Positions 1 through 7,933 of a DNA stretch of 20,171 nucleotides are shown piece after piece (positions within the stretch are counted from its first letter, which is position 1; every line of letters starts with the position of its first letter). The notes beneath the pieces were generated by a model. It searched no databases. It was given only the letters and a program-made list of their open reading frames with translations, and was not told the origin of the DNA. The DNA is taken from NCBI GenBank assembly GCA_036252795.1, contig DASYHY010000277.1, forward strand, positions 1-20,171, read 5' to 3'. A program made the position numbers and the translations under genes. This DNA comes from Aurantimonas sp036252795. GTDB taxonomy: Bacteria > Pseudomonadota > Alphaproteobacteria > Rhizobiales > Rhizobiaceae.

Positions 1-491
1 TGCCAGCTCTCGTCGCTGTTGGAGCGGATGTCGGCACTGCCGCGGGCGATCGGCTGGCGGGTCTCGACGTCGAACGCATAGGCGTTGATGTTGAGGATCA
101 GATTGGAGACCTTCTGGACCGAGCCGATGACGGCGATGTCCGCCCCGACTTCCTTCGCGAAGGTGAGGCCGCAATTGCCGCAGCTCTCCAGATGGTGGGA
201 GCGCGCTCTGTCGCGGACCGGCGCGATGTCGACGATCTCGTAGCCCTCGAGCCCGTCGATCGCCTCGCGCAGACGCGGCGCCATCGTCTCGAGCCGCGCC
301 TGCTCGGCGGGGTTCTTGCCCATCATCGAGCCCTCGAGACTGGAATCGATCAGCTCGAAGTCGAAGACGGCCACCGCGCGATCGGCCGCAAGCGCCGGCA
401 TCGCAAGGAGTGCCGCGAGGACGAGAACAACGGGAAAAAGTCGCGCTTGTCTTCGCACGCGGGCTTCGCGACACAATGGGAATTCGATCAT
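1..491 (-). CDS. Secreted DUF2380/DUF3280-like protein (3' end beyond window)
   Basis: The gene runs off the left edge, so only about 163 N-terminal residues are visible. The ATG at 491 is preceded by AAGGAG at good spacing. Residues 1-36 are a signal peptide: basic start, then a hydrophobic run ending MPALAA. The exported part begins AVFDFELIDSS, contains a SCGNCG motif (Cys104, Cys107), and then a segment reading GADIAVIGSVQKVSN. This looks like the DUF2380/DUF3280 secreted family, which I recall beside PQQ-dependent alcohol dehydrogenase genes; that family assignment is from memory of the pattern. No enzymatic residues are recognised. It is transcribed divergently from the substrate-binding protein gene at 617, so the two share a 125-base promoter region. 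A periplasmic accessory role in quinoprotein catabolism is inference. Confidence 0.72.
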   Translation of the reverse strand, partial: MIEFPLCREARVRRQARLFPVVLVLAALLAMPALAADRAVAVFDFELIDSSLEGSMMGKNPAEQARLETMAPRLREAIDGLEGYEIVDIAPVRDRARSHHLESCGNCGLTFAKEVGADIAVIGSVQKVSNLILNINAYAFDVETRQPIARGSADIRSNSDESW

Positions 492-616
492 CCCGGTTCT
501 CCTTGACGAACGACCCACCGTCGACGGGCGAGATTTAGCGTGAAGGCTTGCGGGGAGCAAAGACGATTTCGGAAGAAGGGCTTGCGCTGAAAGCGTGCGC
601 CTCGGGAGGAAGTGCC
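492..616. promoter_or_regulatory. Divergent promoter region with two GGCTTGCG boxes
   Basis: This 125-base gap separates two divergent starts. It contains GGCTTGCG at 545-552 and again at 579-586, 34 bases apart in the same orientation. The core GCTTGCGC (580-587) also occurs on the minus strand upstream of xoxF (plus-strand 13799-13806). These could be regulator sites, but an 8-mer recurring this often is only weakly unexpected. No convincing -35/-10 pair is seen. Confidence 0.3.
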
Positions 617-1876
617 ATGCACGCGACGCTCAGAAATACGTTCGGATCCCTCATCCTCGGCGCCGCGATGCTCGCGCCGATGCATGGCGCCGCCCTGGCA
701 CAGGATGCCGCGCCGGCACCCGCCGCCGGCGCCGCCACGCCCGGCCAGCAGCAGATGCAGGCGGTGCGGATCGGTTTCCTGCGGACCTACGAAAGGACGC
801 TGGCGCTGTCGGTGCTGGACATCCCGCCGGAGGACATCGGCCTTGCCGGCGCCAATGTGGCGATCGCCGACAACAACACGACCGGCTCCTTCATGGGCCA
901 GAACTTCGAGCTCGAAGTGGTCACGCTGGCGCCGGGCGACGACGTCGCGGCGCCCGGCCGACAGATGCTGGCGGACGGGATCCAGTACATCGTCACCGAC
1001 CTCTCGGCCGAGGACACGCTGACCGTCGCCGATCTGGCGGCGGAGACGGACACGCTGGTGTTCAACGCCGGGGCGCTGGACGACCGGCTGCGGGGCGAGG
1101 CATGCCGGGCGAACATGCTGCACACGGCGCCGTCGCGCGCGATGCTCACCGACGGCCTCGCGCAATACCTGATGTGGAAGCAGTGGCGGAACTGGGCGCT
1201 CGTCGCCGGCGAGCACGAGGGCGACCAGCTCTTCGCCGAGGCGATGAAGCGCTCGGCGACCAAGTTCGGCGGAACGATCGTCGGCGAGAAAATCTTCGAG
1301 GACGCCGGCGGCGCGCGGGCGACGGATTCCGGCCAGGCGCTGGTCCAGCGCCAGATCCCGGTCTTCCTGCAGGACCTGCCGGATCACGACGTGCTCCTCG
1401 TGGCCGACGAGAGCGAAGTGTTCGGCACCTATGTCCCCTGGCGCACGTGGGTACCGCGGCCGGTCGCCGGCACCGCCGGCCTGACGGCGGGCTCCTGGCA
1501 CCCGGCGAGCGAGCAATGGGGCGGCGCGCAGATCCAGAACCGCTTCGAGGACATGGCGGGCCGCCGCATGCAGTCGAAGGACATGCAGACCTGGACCGCG
1601 ATCCGGGTCATCGGCGAGGCGGCCTCGCGCACGCAGTCCACCGATCCCGCGGCGATCGCGGAGTTCATCAAGAGCGACGATTTCGCCATCGCCGCCTTCA
1701 AGGGCCAGCGCCTGACCTTCCGCGACTGGAACTGGCAGCTGCGCCAGCCGGTGCTCCTCGCCACCGAGGATTCGGTCGTGTCGGCCTCGCCGCAGGAAGG
1801 CTTCCTGCACCAGGTGTCGGAACTCGACACGCTCGGCATCGACGAGCCGGAGAGCGAGTGCAGCTTCGACGACTAG
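617..1876 (+). CDS. ABC substrate-binding protein, PQQ-dependent alcohol dehydrogenase system
   Basis: This 419-residue periplasmic protein has a signal peptide (cleavage likely after ALA28). The sequence matches the branched-chain-amino-acid-type substrate-binding fold of the quinoprotein-associated family I know as TIGR03863. Typical segments are VRIGFLRTYER near the mature N-terminus, a tract with IQYIVTDLSAEDTL, and GLTAGSWHPASEQWG in the second lobe. The ATG at 617 is chosen because GGGAGGA lies just upstream; an in-frame start at 548 has no such site. The ligand is unknown. Its likely partners are the ATPase and permease encoded at 6233 and 7021, although that permease is of the ABC-2 type, which is not the usual partner of a binding protein. 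A strong hairpin follows at 1951-1973. The mature N-terminus is Ala/Pro-rich. Confidence 0.85.
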   Translation: MHATLRNTFGSLILGAAMLAPMHGAALAQDAAPAPAAGAATPGQQQMQAVRIGFLRTYERTLALSVLDIPPEDIGLAGANVAIADNNTTGSFMGQNFELEVVTLAPGDDVAAPGRQMLADGIQYIVTDLSAEDTLTVADLAAETDTLVFNAGALDDRLRGEACRANMLHTAPSRAMLTDGLAQYLMWKQWRNWALVAGEHEGDQLFAEAMKRSATKFGGTIVGEKIFEDAGGARATDSGQALVQRQIPVFLQDLPDHDVLLVADESEVFGTYVPWRTWVPRPVAGTAGLTAGSWHPASEQWGGAQIQNRFEDMAGRRMQSKDMQTWTAIRVIGEAASRTQSTDPAAIAEFIKSDDFAIAAFKGQRLTFRDWNWQLRQPVLLATEDSVVSASPQEGFLHQVSELDTLGIDEPESECSFDD

Positions 1877-1950
1877 GTGCCGGCTCCAGCTGCCCGGTCG
1901 GGAACTTGACGCGACAGGTCGCACGGCGTTTGTCGGCGTGCGAGAATGGG

Positions 1951-1973
1951 GCGGAGGCCTTTCCGGCCTCCGC
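1951..1973 (+). terminator. GC hairpin between SBP gene and histidine kinase gene
   Basis: GCGGAGGCC (1951-1959), a TTTCC loop, then GGCCTCCGC (1965-1973) form a perfect 9-bp stem. There is no T tract, so it is only terminator-like. It argues against a kinase start at 1938 and for the GTG at 2016. Confidence 0.45.
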
Positions 1974-2015
1974 GTCTCCGCAACCCGTCGCAACAGGATT
2001 GGCCGCCGCGTTCCC

Positions 2016-3380
2016 GTGTCCCTCAAAGCCCGCCTCGCCGTCACGCTGACCCTCGCCTTCCTCGTCATCCTGACGATCGGCGGCGTGCTGACCTTCCGGC
2101 AGGCGACGCAGAACATCGCCGCCGAGCTCAATGCCGCGCGCAGCGTCGCCAACAACCGCGTCGCGCAGCTCATCGCCGAACTGCCCGCTTCCCGCGATGT
2201 CCCCGGCAGGCTGGCGAACTTCGTGCGCGCCTTCAACGGCGACCGCCACGTCCAGATCCTGCTGATCGATTCCACCGGCGCCGTGCGCGACTACTCGCAA
2301 CCGGCACAGGATGCCGGCGCCCTGCCGGACTGGTTCGTCAGCCTCCTCGCCCCCGATCCTTCGGTGACGGTGATGCCGCTTTCCGGGAGCGCCCTGCCGA
2401 TGACCGGCGCGGTGGTCTCCATCGACCCGCGCAACGAGCTTGCCGACACCTGGACCGATCTGTCGATCAGCTTCGCGATCCTGGTGCTGTTCGTGCTCAT
2501 CGCCTTCGCCGCGGTCTGGATCGTCGCCGACCGCGCCTTGCGGCCGCTGGACGCGATCCAGACAGGCTTCGGACGCATCGGCGGCGGCGAGTACGGCACC
2601 GGCATCGAGCCCGTCGGCCCGCCGGAGATGCGCGCCCTCGCCGCGGGCTTCAACCGCATGGCGAGCCAGCTCGACGAGGTCTCCGCCCGCAACCGTCGCC
2701 TCTCGGAGCAGTTGCTGCGGCTGCAGGACGAGGAGCGCGCCGATCTGGCGCGCGATCTTCACGACGAGGTGGGCCCGCTGCTCTTCGCCATCGACGTCGA
2801 CGCCTCTTCCGTCGCGCGGCTGGCGAAAGGCGACCCGGCGAAGCGACCGCTCGCGGAGCGCGCCGAAGCGATCAAGGCGGCGGCCCACCAGGCCCGGCGC
2901 GAGGTCCGCCGCATCCTCGGGGGCCTCAGGCCGGGTCTCCTGCCCGGCCTCGGCCTCAAGGCCGCCGTCGAGACCATGCTGGACGAACTCGCCCGGCGCC
3001 ATCCCGCCGTTGCCTTCAATGCCGACATAGCCGAAGGCGACTGGGGCGGGGCGACCGAGACGCTGCTGCAGCGGGCGATCCGCGAGGCCATCTACAATGC
3101 CTTGCGGCACGGCAATCCGACGCGGATCACGGTGCGCGTCTCCCTCAAGGGATCGCGCCTGCATTTCGAGGTCGTGGACGACGGCGGCGGTCTGCCCGCC
3201 GGCGGTACGGCCGGCGGCTTCGGCCTGATCGGCATGCGCGAACGGATCGAGGCGGCCGGCGGCGAGTTGTCGGTGTCGCAGGTGCCCCTGCCGCCCGGCG
3301 TGCGACTGGCGGGCACCCTGCCCCTGGCCGACCGCGCCGGGTCGGACGATGTGGCAGAGGAAGGGGGAAGAGCGGCATGA
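2016..3380 (+). CDS. Sensor histidine kinase, NarL/HisKA_3 type
   Basis: This 454-residue inner-membrane kinase is the sensor of a two-component system. TM1 is about residues 7-27, followed by a periplasmic region of about 120 residues and TM2 (about 148-171, SFAILVLFVLIAFAAVWIVA). A HAMP-like linker (RALRPLDAIQTGFGRI) leads to the HisKA_3 dimerisation helix with RADLARDLHDEVGPLL, where His249 is the expected phospho-acceptor. The ATPase domain has the N box REAIYNALRHGN (Asn361), DDGGGLP and GGFGLIGMRERI. The start is uncertain: GTG 2016 fits the TM1 position and the hairpin just upstream, but no strong ribosome site is seen; GTG 1938 is the alternative. The stop overlaps the regulator's ATG (ATGA). 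The signal may be alcohol, aldehyde, PQQ or lanthanide state; nothing here decides this. FlhS-like sensors of methylotrophy are an analogy only. Confidence 0.87.
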   Translation: MSLKARLAVTLTLAFLVILTIGGVLTFRQATQNIAAELNAARSVANNRVAQLIAELPASRDVPGRLANFVRAFNGDRHVQILLIDSTGAVRDYSQPAQDAGALPDWFVSLLAPDPSVTVMPLSGSALPMTGAVVSIDPRNELADTWTDLSISFAILVLFVLIAFAAVWIVADRALRPLDAIQTGFGRIGGGEYGTGIEPVGPPEMRALAAGFNRMASQLDEVSARNRRLSEQLLRLQDEERADLARDLHDEVGPLLFAIDVDASSVARLAKGDPAKRPLAERAEAIKAAAHQARREVRRILGGLRPGLLPGLGLKAAVETMLDELARRHPAVAFNADIAEGDWGGATETLLQRAIREAIYNALRHGNPTRITVRVSLKGSRLHFEVVDDGGGLPAGGTAGGFGLIGMRERIEAAGGELSVSQVPLPPGVRLAGTLPLADRAGSDDVAEEGGRAA

Positions 3381-4015
3381 AGATCCTGATCGTCGACGAC
3401 CACACGGTGGTGCGCGATGGCGTGCGGCGGCTGGTCGAGGTGCTGCCGGAAACCGAAATCGCCGAGGCCGAGAGCCCGTCGGAGGCGCTGGCCGCCTTCC
3501 GGCGCTTTCGACCGGACGTCGTCGTCCTCGACATCAACCTGAAGAACGGCAGCGGCCTCGACGCGCTGCGGCGGCTGCGGGCCGACGACCCCAAAGCGCG
3601 GGTCGTGGTCTTCTCGATGTATTCCGACATCGTCTACGCCGTGTCGGCGCAGCGCGACGGCGCGCTCGGCTACGTCTCGAAGAGCGCGCCGTCGGACGAA
3701 CTCCTCGTGGCGATCGAGAAGGCCTACGACGGCGAGACCTATGTCGACAGCGAGACGGCCGCGATGATGGCCGATCATCAGGCGAGCGGCGGCGGTGCGC
3801 GCGAACTCTCGCGGCGCGAGCTGCAGATCCTCCACATGCTCGGCGAGGGCAAGAGCCTCGCCGACATCGCCGACGGTCTCGGGGTCGCCTACAAGACCAT
3901 TGCCAACACCTCGACCCGGATGAAGGAGAAGCTGGGCGTCGAGCGCACTTCCGATCTCGTGCGCTTCGCCATCGAGACGAAGGGCGGCCGGATGCTGGGT
4001 CGGGAAACCTCGTGA
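3377..4015 (+). CDS. LuxR/NarL-family response regulator
   Basis: This 212-residue cytoplasmic transcription factor is the partner of the preceding kinase; its ATG overlaps the kinase TGA. The receiver domain (about 1-120) begins MKILIVDDHTVVRDGV with acidic residues Asp7/Asp8, phospho-acceptor Asp52 in VVVLDINLKNGSG, Ser80 and Lys102 (YVSKSAP). The C-terminal LuxR helix-turn-helix (about 140-200) reads ELSRRELQILHMLGEGKSLA and later GVAYKTIANTSTRMKEKLGV. In methylotrophs, regulators of this class such as FlhR of Paracoccus control methanol and formaldehyde oxidation genes. By position, this one is a good candidate to control the xox and accessory promoters here, but no binding site is proven. 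Confidence 0.92.
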   Translation: MKILIVDDHTVVRDGVRRLVEVLPETEIAEAESPSEALAAFRRFRPDVVVLDINLKNGSGLDALRRLRADDPKARVVVFSMYSDIVYAVSAQRDGALGYVSKSAPSDELLVAIEKAYDGETYVDSETAAMMADHQASGGGARELSRRELQILHMLGEGKSLADIADGLGVAYKTIANTSTRMKEKLGVERTSDLVRFAIETKGGRMLGRETS

Positions 4016-4396
4016 GGCTCGGTCTCGCGGGGAAGAAGGGAACTTGTCCCGTTGTCCCTGCTGGATTTTCCGGGCTACCTACCTGCAACGGTCGTTTCCC
4101 GGCTCCCTGCCCCTCCCAAAGGCAGCGGGGTCGGGGGCGGCCGGGTCGCATCGCCGGGCCAGAGGGCCGCGGCAGACCCGATGGTGGTGGGCACCGGAAA
4201 TCGGGCGGGAGGGCGACCTCGTTGAGAGACCGTGGTCGGCGCGCCGAGGCCTCGATATGCCTTCTCCTTCAGGGGTGGGTGGGGCGGTGCAAAATCCTTC
4301 CGTCAGCGGCTCGCAAGATGATCGTATGGCTCGTTCGGCATCCCGTCGGAGAGAGTCTTCAGGAGACGGGATCGCCGATCCCGCCGGGAGGATGAA
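4016..4396. other. 381-base intergenic region before the YVTN gene
   Basis: No credible gene is seen. It contains a possible hairpin at 4177-4205 (CCCGAT and GGTG pairing with CACC and ATCGGG, asymmetric), which may end the kinase/regulator transcript. A perfect stem-loop at 4367-4383 lies just before the next gene. The 10-mer GATCGTATGG (4320-4329) also occurs on the minus strand upstream of xoxF. A promoter for the YVTN gene is expected here, but no convincing -35/-10 pair was found. Confidence 0.5.
4367..4383 (+). promoter_or_regulatory. Stem-loop abutting the Shine-Dalgarno of the YVTN gene
   Basis: CGGGATC, GCC loop, GATCCCG is a perfect 7-bp stem that ends two bases before the GGGAGG ribosome site (4386-4391) of the TTG-started gene at 4397. 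It could act as an mRNA structure affecting ribosome access, or as a DNA operator; both are inference. Confidence 0.4.
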
Positions 4397-5371
4397 TTGA
4401 GACGACTGACGACCGCGGCACTGGCCGCAGCGCTAGCCATGTCGGCAAGCCCCGCTTTCGCCTACAAGATCTTCGTATCGAACGAGAAGGGCAACGACAT
4501 CACCGTGCTCGACTCGGAGAATTTCGAGGTCGTCGAGACCTTCGACGTCGGCCAGCGCCCGCGCGGCATCGCGGTCAGCCCGGACGGCCGGCATCTCTAC
4601 ATCTGCGCCAGCGACAACGATACGATCCAGGTCTACGACACCGAGACCTACGAATTCATCCGCACCCTGCCCTCCGGCCCCGATCCCGAGCTTCTGGTTG
4701 TCTCGCCCGACGGGAGCCGCCTCTACGCCGCGAACGAGGACGACAACCTCGTGACTGCGATCGATCTCGAGACTGGCACGCGGCTCGCCGAGATCCCGGT
4801 CGGCGTCGAGCCGGAAGGAATGGGCATCTCCCCCGACGGCCAGACGATCGTGAACACGTCGGAAACGACGAACATGGCTCACTTCATCGATCGCGACAGC
4901 CACCAGATCACCGCCAACGTGCTGGTCGATTCGCGCCCGCGCTTCGCCCAGTACAAGGCGGACGGGTCGGAGATCTGGGTCAGCGCCGAAATCGGCGGCA
5001 CGGTCAGCGTCATCGACGGCGAGACCAAGGAGATCAAGCACAAGATCACCTTCGAGATTCAGGGCATCCGCCCCGAGGCGATCCAGCCCGTCGGCGTGCG
5101 TATCACCGATGACGGCACGAAGGCCTACGTGGCGCTCGGACCGGCGAACCGGGTCGCGGTCATCGACGCCAACACTTACGAGGTGCTCGACTATCTGCTG
5201 GTCGGCCAGCGCGTCTGGCAGCTCGCCTTCTCGCCGGACCAGAAGCACCTGTTCACCACCAACGGCATCTCCAACGACATCTCGATCGTCGACGTGGAAT
5301 CGGGCGAGGTGATCAAGTCGGTGCAGGTCGGCCAGGAGCCTTGGGGCGTCGCCGTCACGCCCGAGACCTGA
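4397..5371 (+). CDS. PQQ-associated YVTN beta-propeller protein
   Basis: This 324-residue secreted protein has a signal peptide ending SASPAFA (about residue 22). The mature chain is a run of roughly 40-residue blades with repeated patterns such as PRGIAVSPDGRHLYI, PELLVVSPDGSRLYAANE, PEGMGISPDGQTIV and PWGVAVTPET, so it should fold as a seven-bladed beta-propeller. It matches the quinoprotein-associated propeller family I know as TIGR03866. It starts with TTG, supported by GGGAGG five bases upstream and by the signal peptide beginning directly there. It is followed after 76 bases by the poly-Asp protein and then the ABC ATPase and permease, the usual company of this family. Its molecular role is unknown; a periplasmic scaffold or ligand-binding role for the dehydrogenase system is inference. 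Confidence 0.85.
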   Translation: MRRLTTAALAAALAMSASPAFAYKIFVSNEKGNDITVLDSENFEVVETFDVGQRPRGIAVSPDGRHLYICASDNDTIQVYDTETYEFIRTLPSGPDPELLVVSPDGSRLYAANEDDNLVTAIDLETGTRLAEIPVGVEPEGMGISPDGQTIVNTSETTNMAHFIDRDSHQITANVLVDSRPRFAQYKADGSEIWVSAEIGGTVSVIDGETKEIKHKITFEIQGIRPEAIQPVGVRITDDGTKAYVALGPANRVAVIDANTYEVLDYLLVGQRVWQLAFSPDQKHLFTTNGISNDISIVDVESGEVIKSVQVGQEPWGVAVTPET

Positions 5372-5447
5372 GACACGCTGGCGGCCCCGGGAGGCGGGGC
5401 CACGGCTCGATCCGCACACGGACCCACTGGAAGGGAGGACTTCACCC

Positions 5448-6074
5448 ATGAAACCACTCTGGCTCTCGCTGATGGCAGCGACACTCGCCTTTGCACCGAT
5501 CACCGTCGCGGCCGCACAGGATGCCGGCGGCGGCGCCACCCCGACTGCGGCGGCCGACGAAGACGACGACGACGACGATGACGACGACGACGACGGTGCC
5601 GGCAGCGAACGCTCCGCGATGGTGCCGACGGCCGATCAGCTGAACATTCCCGCGGGATCGGAGATGATGCCGGCCAGCGCGCTCAACGGCGACCAGATCG
5701 GTCTGCCGGCCGCGACGCTCTCCTCGCAGATCGTCACGCCGCTGGTACTCGGCCAGGGCGGCGAGCCCTTCGCGGTCAGCCAAAACGACATCTACCTGCG
5801 CGCCAACCAGGCCTATCGCTGGGACATCTCATCGGAAGGCGACGTCGAGTACAAGTTCAACGCCCCCGGCTTCTTCCGCAATGTCTGGATGAACCAGATC
5901 GTCATCTCCGATCTCGAGGTCCACATGGCGGGTGCGCCGGCCTGGCTCGAATACGACGCCCACGGCACGATCAGCGTGTCGTTCCAGACCATCCGCCCCG
6001 GCCGCTACGACTGGTATGTGGAAGGCCTGGAAGGCGACCAGGACATGAAGGGGACGATCACCGTCGTCCCGTAA
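5448..6074 (+). CDS. Secreted protein with poly-aspartate tract, cupredoxin-like C-terminus
   Basis: This 208-residue exported protein has a signal peptide to about Ala23 and a GGGAGGA ribosome site before its ATG. Residues 37-49 are Asp-Glu followed by eleven consecutive Asp. The remainder (about 60-208) looks beta-rich, with segments FNAPGFFRNVWMNQIVISDLEVHM and ISVSFQTIRPGRYDWYVEG, and ends in TITVVP. This resembles a cupredoxin-like sandwich, but the mature chain has no cysteine and no clear His/Cys/Met copper site. I do not recognise a named family. It lies between the propeller and ABC genes of a lanthanide-dehydrogenase cluster, so the acidic tract could bind Ca2+ or lanthanide ions; that is speculation. 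It could equally be a solubility or halophile feature. Two hairpins follow its stop. Confidence 0.8.
   Translation: MKPLWLSLMAATLAFAPITVAAAQDAGGGATPTAAADEDDDDDDDDDDDGAGSERSAMVPTADQLNIPAGSEMMPASALNGDQIGLPAATLSSQIVTPLVLGQGGEPFAVSQNDIYLRANQAYRWDISSEGDVEYKFNAPGFFRNVWMNQIVISDLEVHMAGAPAWLEYDAHGTISVSFQTIRPGRYDWYVEGLEGDQDMKGTITVVP
5562..5594 (+). repeat. (GAC)n trinucleotide tract encoding 11 Asp
   Basis: Eleven consecutive Asp codons, ten GAC and one GAT in the sixth position. Such a tract may vary in length by slippage, always in frame. Confidence 0.95.
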
Positions 6075-6081
6075 GCCGCGC

Positions 6082-6147
6082 CGGACGGCCTCGTCCGTCA
6101 ATGACAAGCATCGGCCCGCATCACCCGAACCCGGTGTGCGGGCCTTT
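6082..6147 (+). terminator. Tandem hairpins, second resembling an intrinsic terminator
   Basis: First stem CGGACG (6082-6087) / CGTCCG (6092-6097) with a GCCT loop. Second stem GGCCCGCA, bulged T, CACC (6113-6125) pairs with GGTGTGCGGGCC (6133-6144) and is followed by TTT. It lies between the poly-Asp gene and the ABC ATPase, and it makes an ATPase start at 6101 unlikely. Read-through may still occur. Confidence 0.6.
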
Positions 6148-6232
6148 GCCGTCGATGCGGCTGAAGGGCTCCTGTCTTCCTGCGCCGATGAAGGCTAACC
6201 TTGGCCTGACCGATCAACAGCAACGGACATCG

Positions 6233-7024
6233 ATGGCCGTCACAGCTCCCGCCGCCGGAACCGCCGTTCCCCCTGCTCTCGAGATCGCCGGCGTCAGCCA
6301 CGCCTATGGCTCCCGCAAGGCGCTGGACGACGTGTCCTTCTCGGTGCCGCAGGGCTCGTTCACCGCGCTGCTCGGACCGAACGGCGCCGGCAAGTCGACA
6401 CTGTTCTCCCTCGTCACGCGGCTGTTCAACGTCCGTGAGGGCACGATCCGCATCCTCGGCCACGATCTCGGCCAGCGGCCGGGCGAGGCCTTGCGGCGGC
6501 TCGGCGTGGTGTTCCAGGCGCGCACGCTCGATCTCGAGCTCTCGATCCGCCAGAACCTGAAATATCATGCCGCCCTGCACGGGTTGTCGGGCGGCGCCGC
6601 GAACAGACGCATCGACGAGATCCTTGCGGGCTCGGAACTCATCGACCGGCTCGGCGACAAGGCCCGCAATCTCTCCGGCGGCCAGCTGCGGCGGGTGGAG
6701 ATCGTGCGCGCCTTCATGCATCGGCCGCGGCTGATCCTTCTCGACGAGCCGACCGTCGGTCTCGACATCCGCTCGCGCGCCGAGATCGTCGCCGAAGTCC
6801 GCAGGCTGGTGAAGGAGGAGAATGTCAGCGTCCTCTGGGCGACCCATCTGATCGACGAGATCGACGAAAGCGACCGCGTCGTGGTGCTGCATCACGGCAA
6901 GGTGCTGGCGCAGGGGGCGGTGCCGGACGTGGTGGAATCCGAAAGCGCAGCGACGATCCGCGAGGCCTTCTCCCGCCTCACCGGTCTTGCCGCCCGCCAG
7001 CCGGAGCTGGAGGCGGTTTCGTGA
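6233..7024 (+). CDS. ABC transporter ATP-binding protein, PQQ-associated
   Basis: This 263-residue cytoplasmic ATPase energises the adjacent ABC-2 permease. The full motif set is present: Walker A GPNGAGKST (48-56), Q-loop region VVFQARTLD, signature LSGGQ (147-151), Walker B LILLDEP with Glu172, and the switch His205 in WATHLIDEID. It fits the family annotated with PQQ-dependent alcohol dehydrogenase systems (TIGR03864 in memory). The start is uncertain: ATG 6233 gives a normal N-terminus ahead of LEIAGVSHAYG but has only a weak ribosome site. ATG 6188 is possible, while 6101 falls inside a terminator-like hairpin. The stop overlaps the permease GTG by four bases, indicating coupled translation. 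Substrate unknown. Confidence 0.88.
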   Translation: MAVTAPAAGTAVPPALEIAGVSHAYGSRKALDDVSFSVPQGSFTALLGPNGAGKSTLFSLVTRLFNVREGTIRILGHDLGQRPGEALRRLGVVFQARTLDLELSIRQNLKYHAALHGLSGGAANRRIDEILAGSELIDRLGDKARNLSGGQLRRVEIVRAFMHRPRLILLDEPTVGLDIRSRAEIVAEVRRLVKEENVSVLWATHLIDEIDESDRVVVLHHGKVLAQGAVPDVVESESAATIREAFSRLTGLAARQPELEAVS

Positions 7025-7875
7025 GCACCGTCACCCGCCCCGCATCCGAAGACGCCACGCCCCGCGGGTTTCCGCTGTCGGCCTACGCGATCTGCTGTCG
7101 CGGCATCGTCTGGCGCGAGGCGCTGCGCTTCCTCCACCAGCGGGGCCGCTTCGTCTCGGCGCTGGTGCGCCCGCTGCTCTGGCTTTTCATCTTCGCCGCC
7201 GGCTTCCGCCAGGTGCTCGGCGTCTCGATCGTGCCGCCTTACGTGACCTACATCCTCTACGAGGTGTACATCACCCCCGGCCTCGTCGGCATGATCCTGC
7301 TGTTCAACGGCATGCAGTCCTCGCTCTCGATGGTCTACGACCGCGAGACCGGCACGATGAAGACGCTGCTCGTCTCGCCGCTGCCGCGCTGGTTCCTGCT
7401 GGTCTCCAAGCTCGCCGCCGGCGTCGCGGTCGGCGTCCTCCAGGTCTACGTGTTCTTCGTCATCGCCTGGTTCTGGGACGTCAAGCCGCCCTGGCAGGGC
7501 TATCTCTACGTCCTGCCGGCGCTGATCCTCGCCGGGCTGATGCTCGGCGCGCTCGGCATGCTCCTGTCCTCGCTGGTCCAGCAGCTGGAGAACTTCGCCG
7601 GCATCATGAACTTCGTGATCTTCCCGATGTATTTCGCATCCTCGGCGCTCTACCCGCTATGGCGGGTGCGGGAATCGAGCCCGCTGCTCTACCAGATCTG
7701 CCTGTTCAACCCGTTCACCCACGCGGTGGAACTCGTGCGCTTCGCGCTCTATCGTCAGTTCAATCTCGAAGCCTTCGCGATCGTACTGGGGTGCACCATC
7801 GTGTTCCTCGGCGCCGCGATCCTGGCCTACGATCCGTCCCGCGGACTGATCAGCCGCAAGCGGCAGGCCGCCTGA
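7021..7875 (+). CDS. ABC-2 type transporter permease, PQQ/alcohol-associated
   Basis: This 284-residue integral membrane protein starts at a GTG overlapping the ATPase stop (GTGA). About six membrane segments are visible, including PLLWLFIFAAGF, a TPGLVGMILLF segment, LAAGVAVGVLQVYVFFVIAW, LPALILAGLMLGALGMLL, FVIFPMYFASSALYPLW and FAIVLGCTIVFLGAAILAY. The NPFTHAVELVRFALY stretch near the C-terminus is typical of ABC-2/NodJ/DrrB-type exporters. It matches the alcohol-associated permease family (PedC-like; TIGR03861 in memory). ABC-2 permeases usually export, yet the cluster also has a dedicated periplasmic binding protein, so the direction and cargo of transport are open. Confidence 0.86.
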   Translation: MSTVTRPASEDATPRGFPLSAYAICCRGIVWREALRFLHQRGRFVSALVRPLLWLFIFAAGFRQVLGVSIVPPYVTYILYEVYITPGLVGMILLFNGMQSSLSMVYDRETGTMKTLLVSPLPRWFLLVSKLAAGVAVGVLQVYVFFVIAWFWDVKPPWQGYLYVLPALILAGLMLGALGMLLSSLVQQLENFAGIMNFVIFPMYFASSALYPLWRVRESSPLLYQICLFNPFTHAVELVRFALYRQFNLEAFAIVLGCTIVFLGAAILAYDPSRGLISRKRQAA

Positions 7876-7933
7876 CACGCAGCGAACCGGGCGTCGGGAA
7901 CGGCCCGTTCGAACCATGAAGGGAGGAGAGCCC

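Noticed and set aside
488..2275. 595-codon open frame on the minus strand across the binding-protein gene
   Set aside because: It covers two real genes and a promoter gap, and its product is Arg/Ala-rich without domains.
4016..4396. Sigma-54 promoter before the YVTN gene
   Set aside because: The TGGGGCGGTGCAAAATC stretch lacks the GG/GC spacing of a sigma-54 site.
6101..6232. Longer N-terminus for the ABC ATPase starting at 6101
   Set aside because: The added residues would be translated through a terminator-like hairpin and resemble no ATPase N-terminus.
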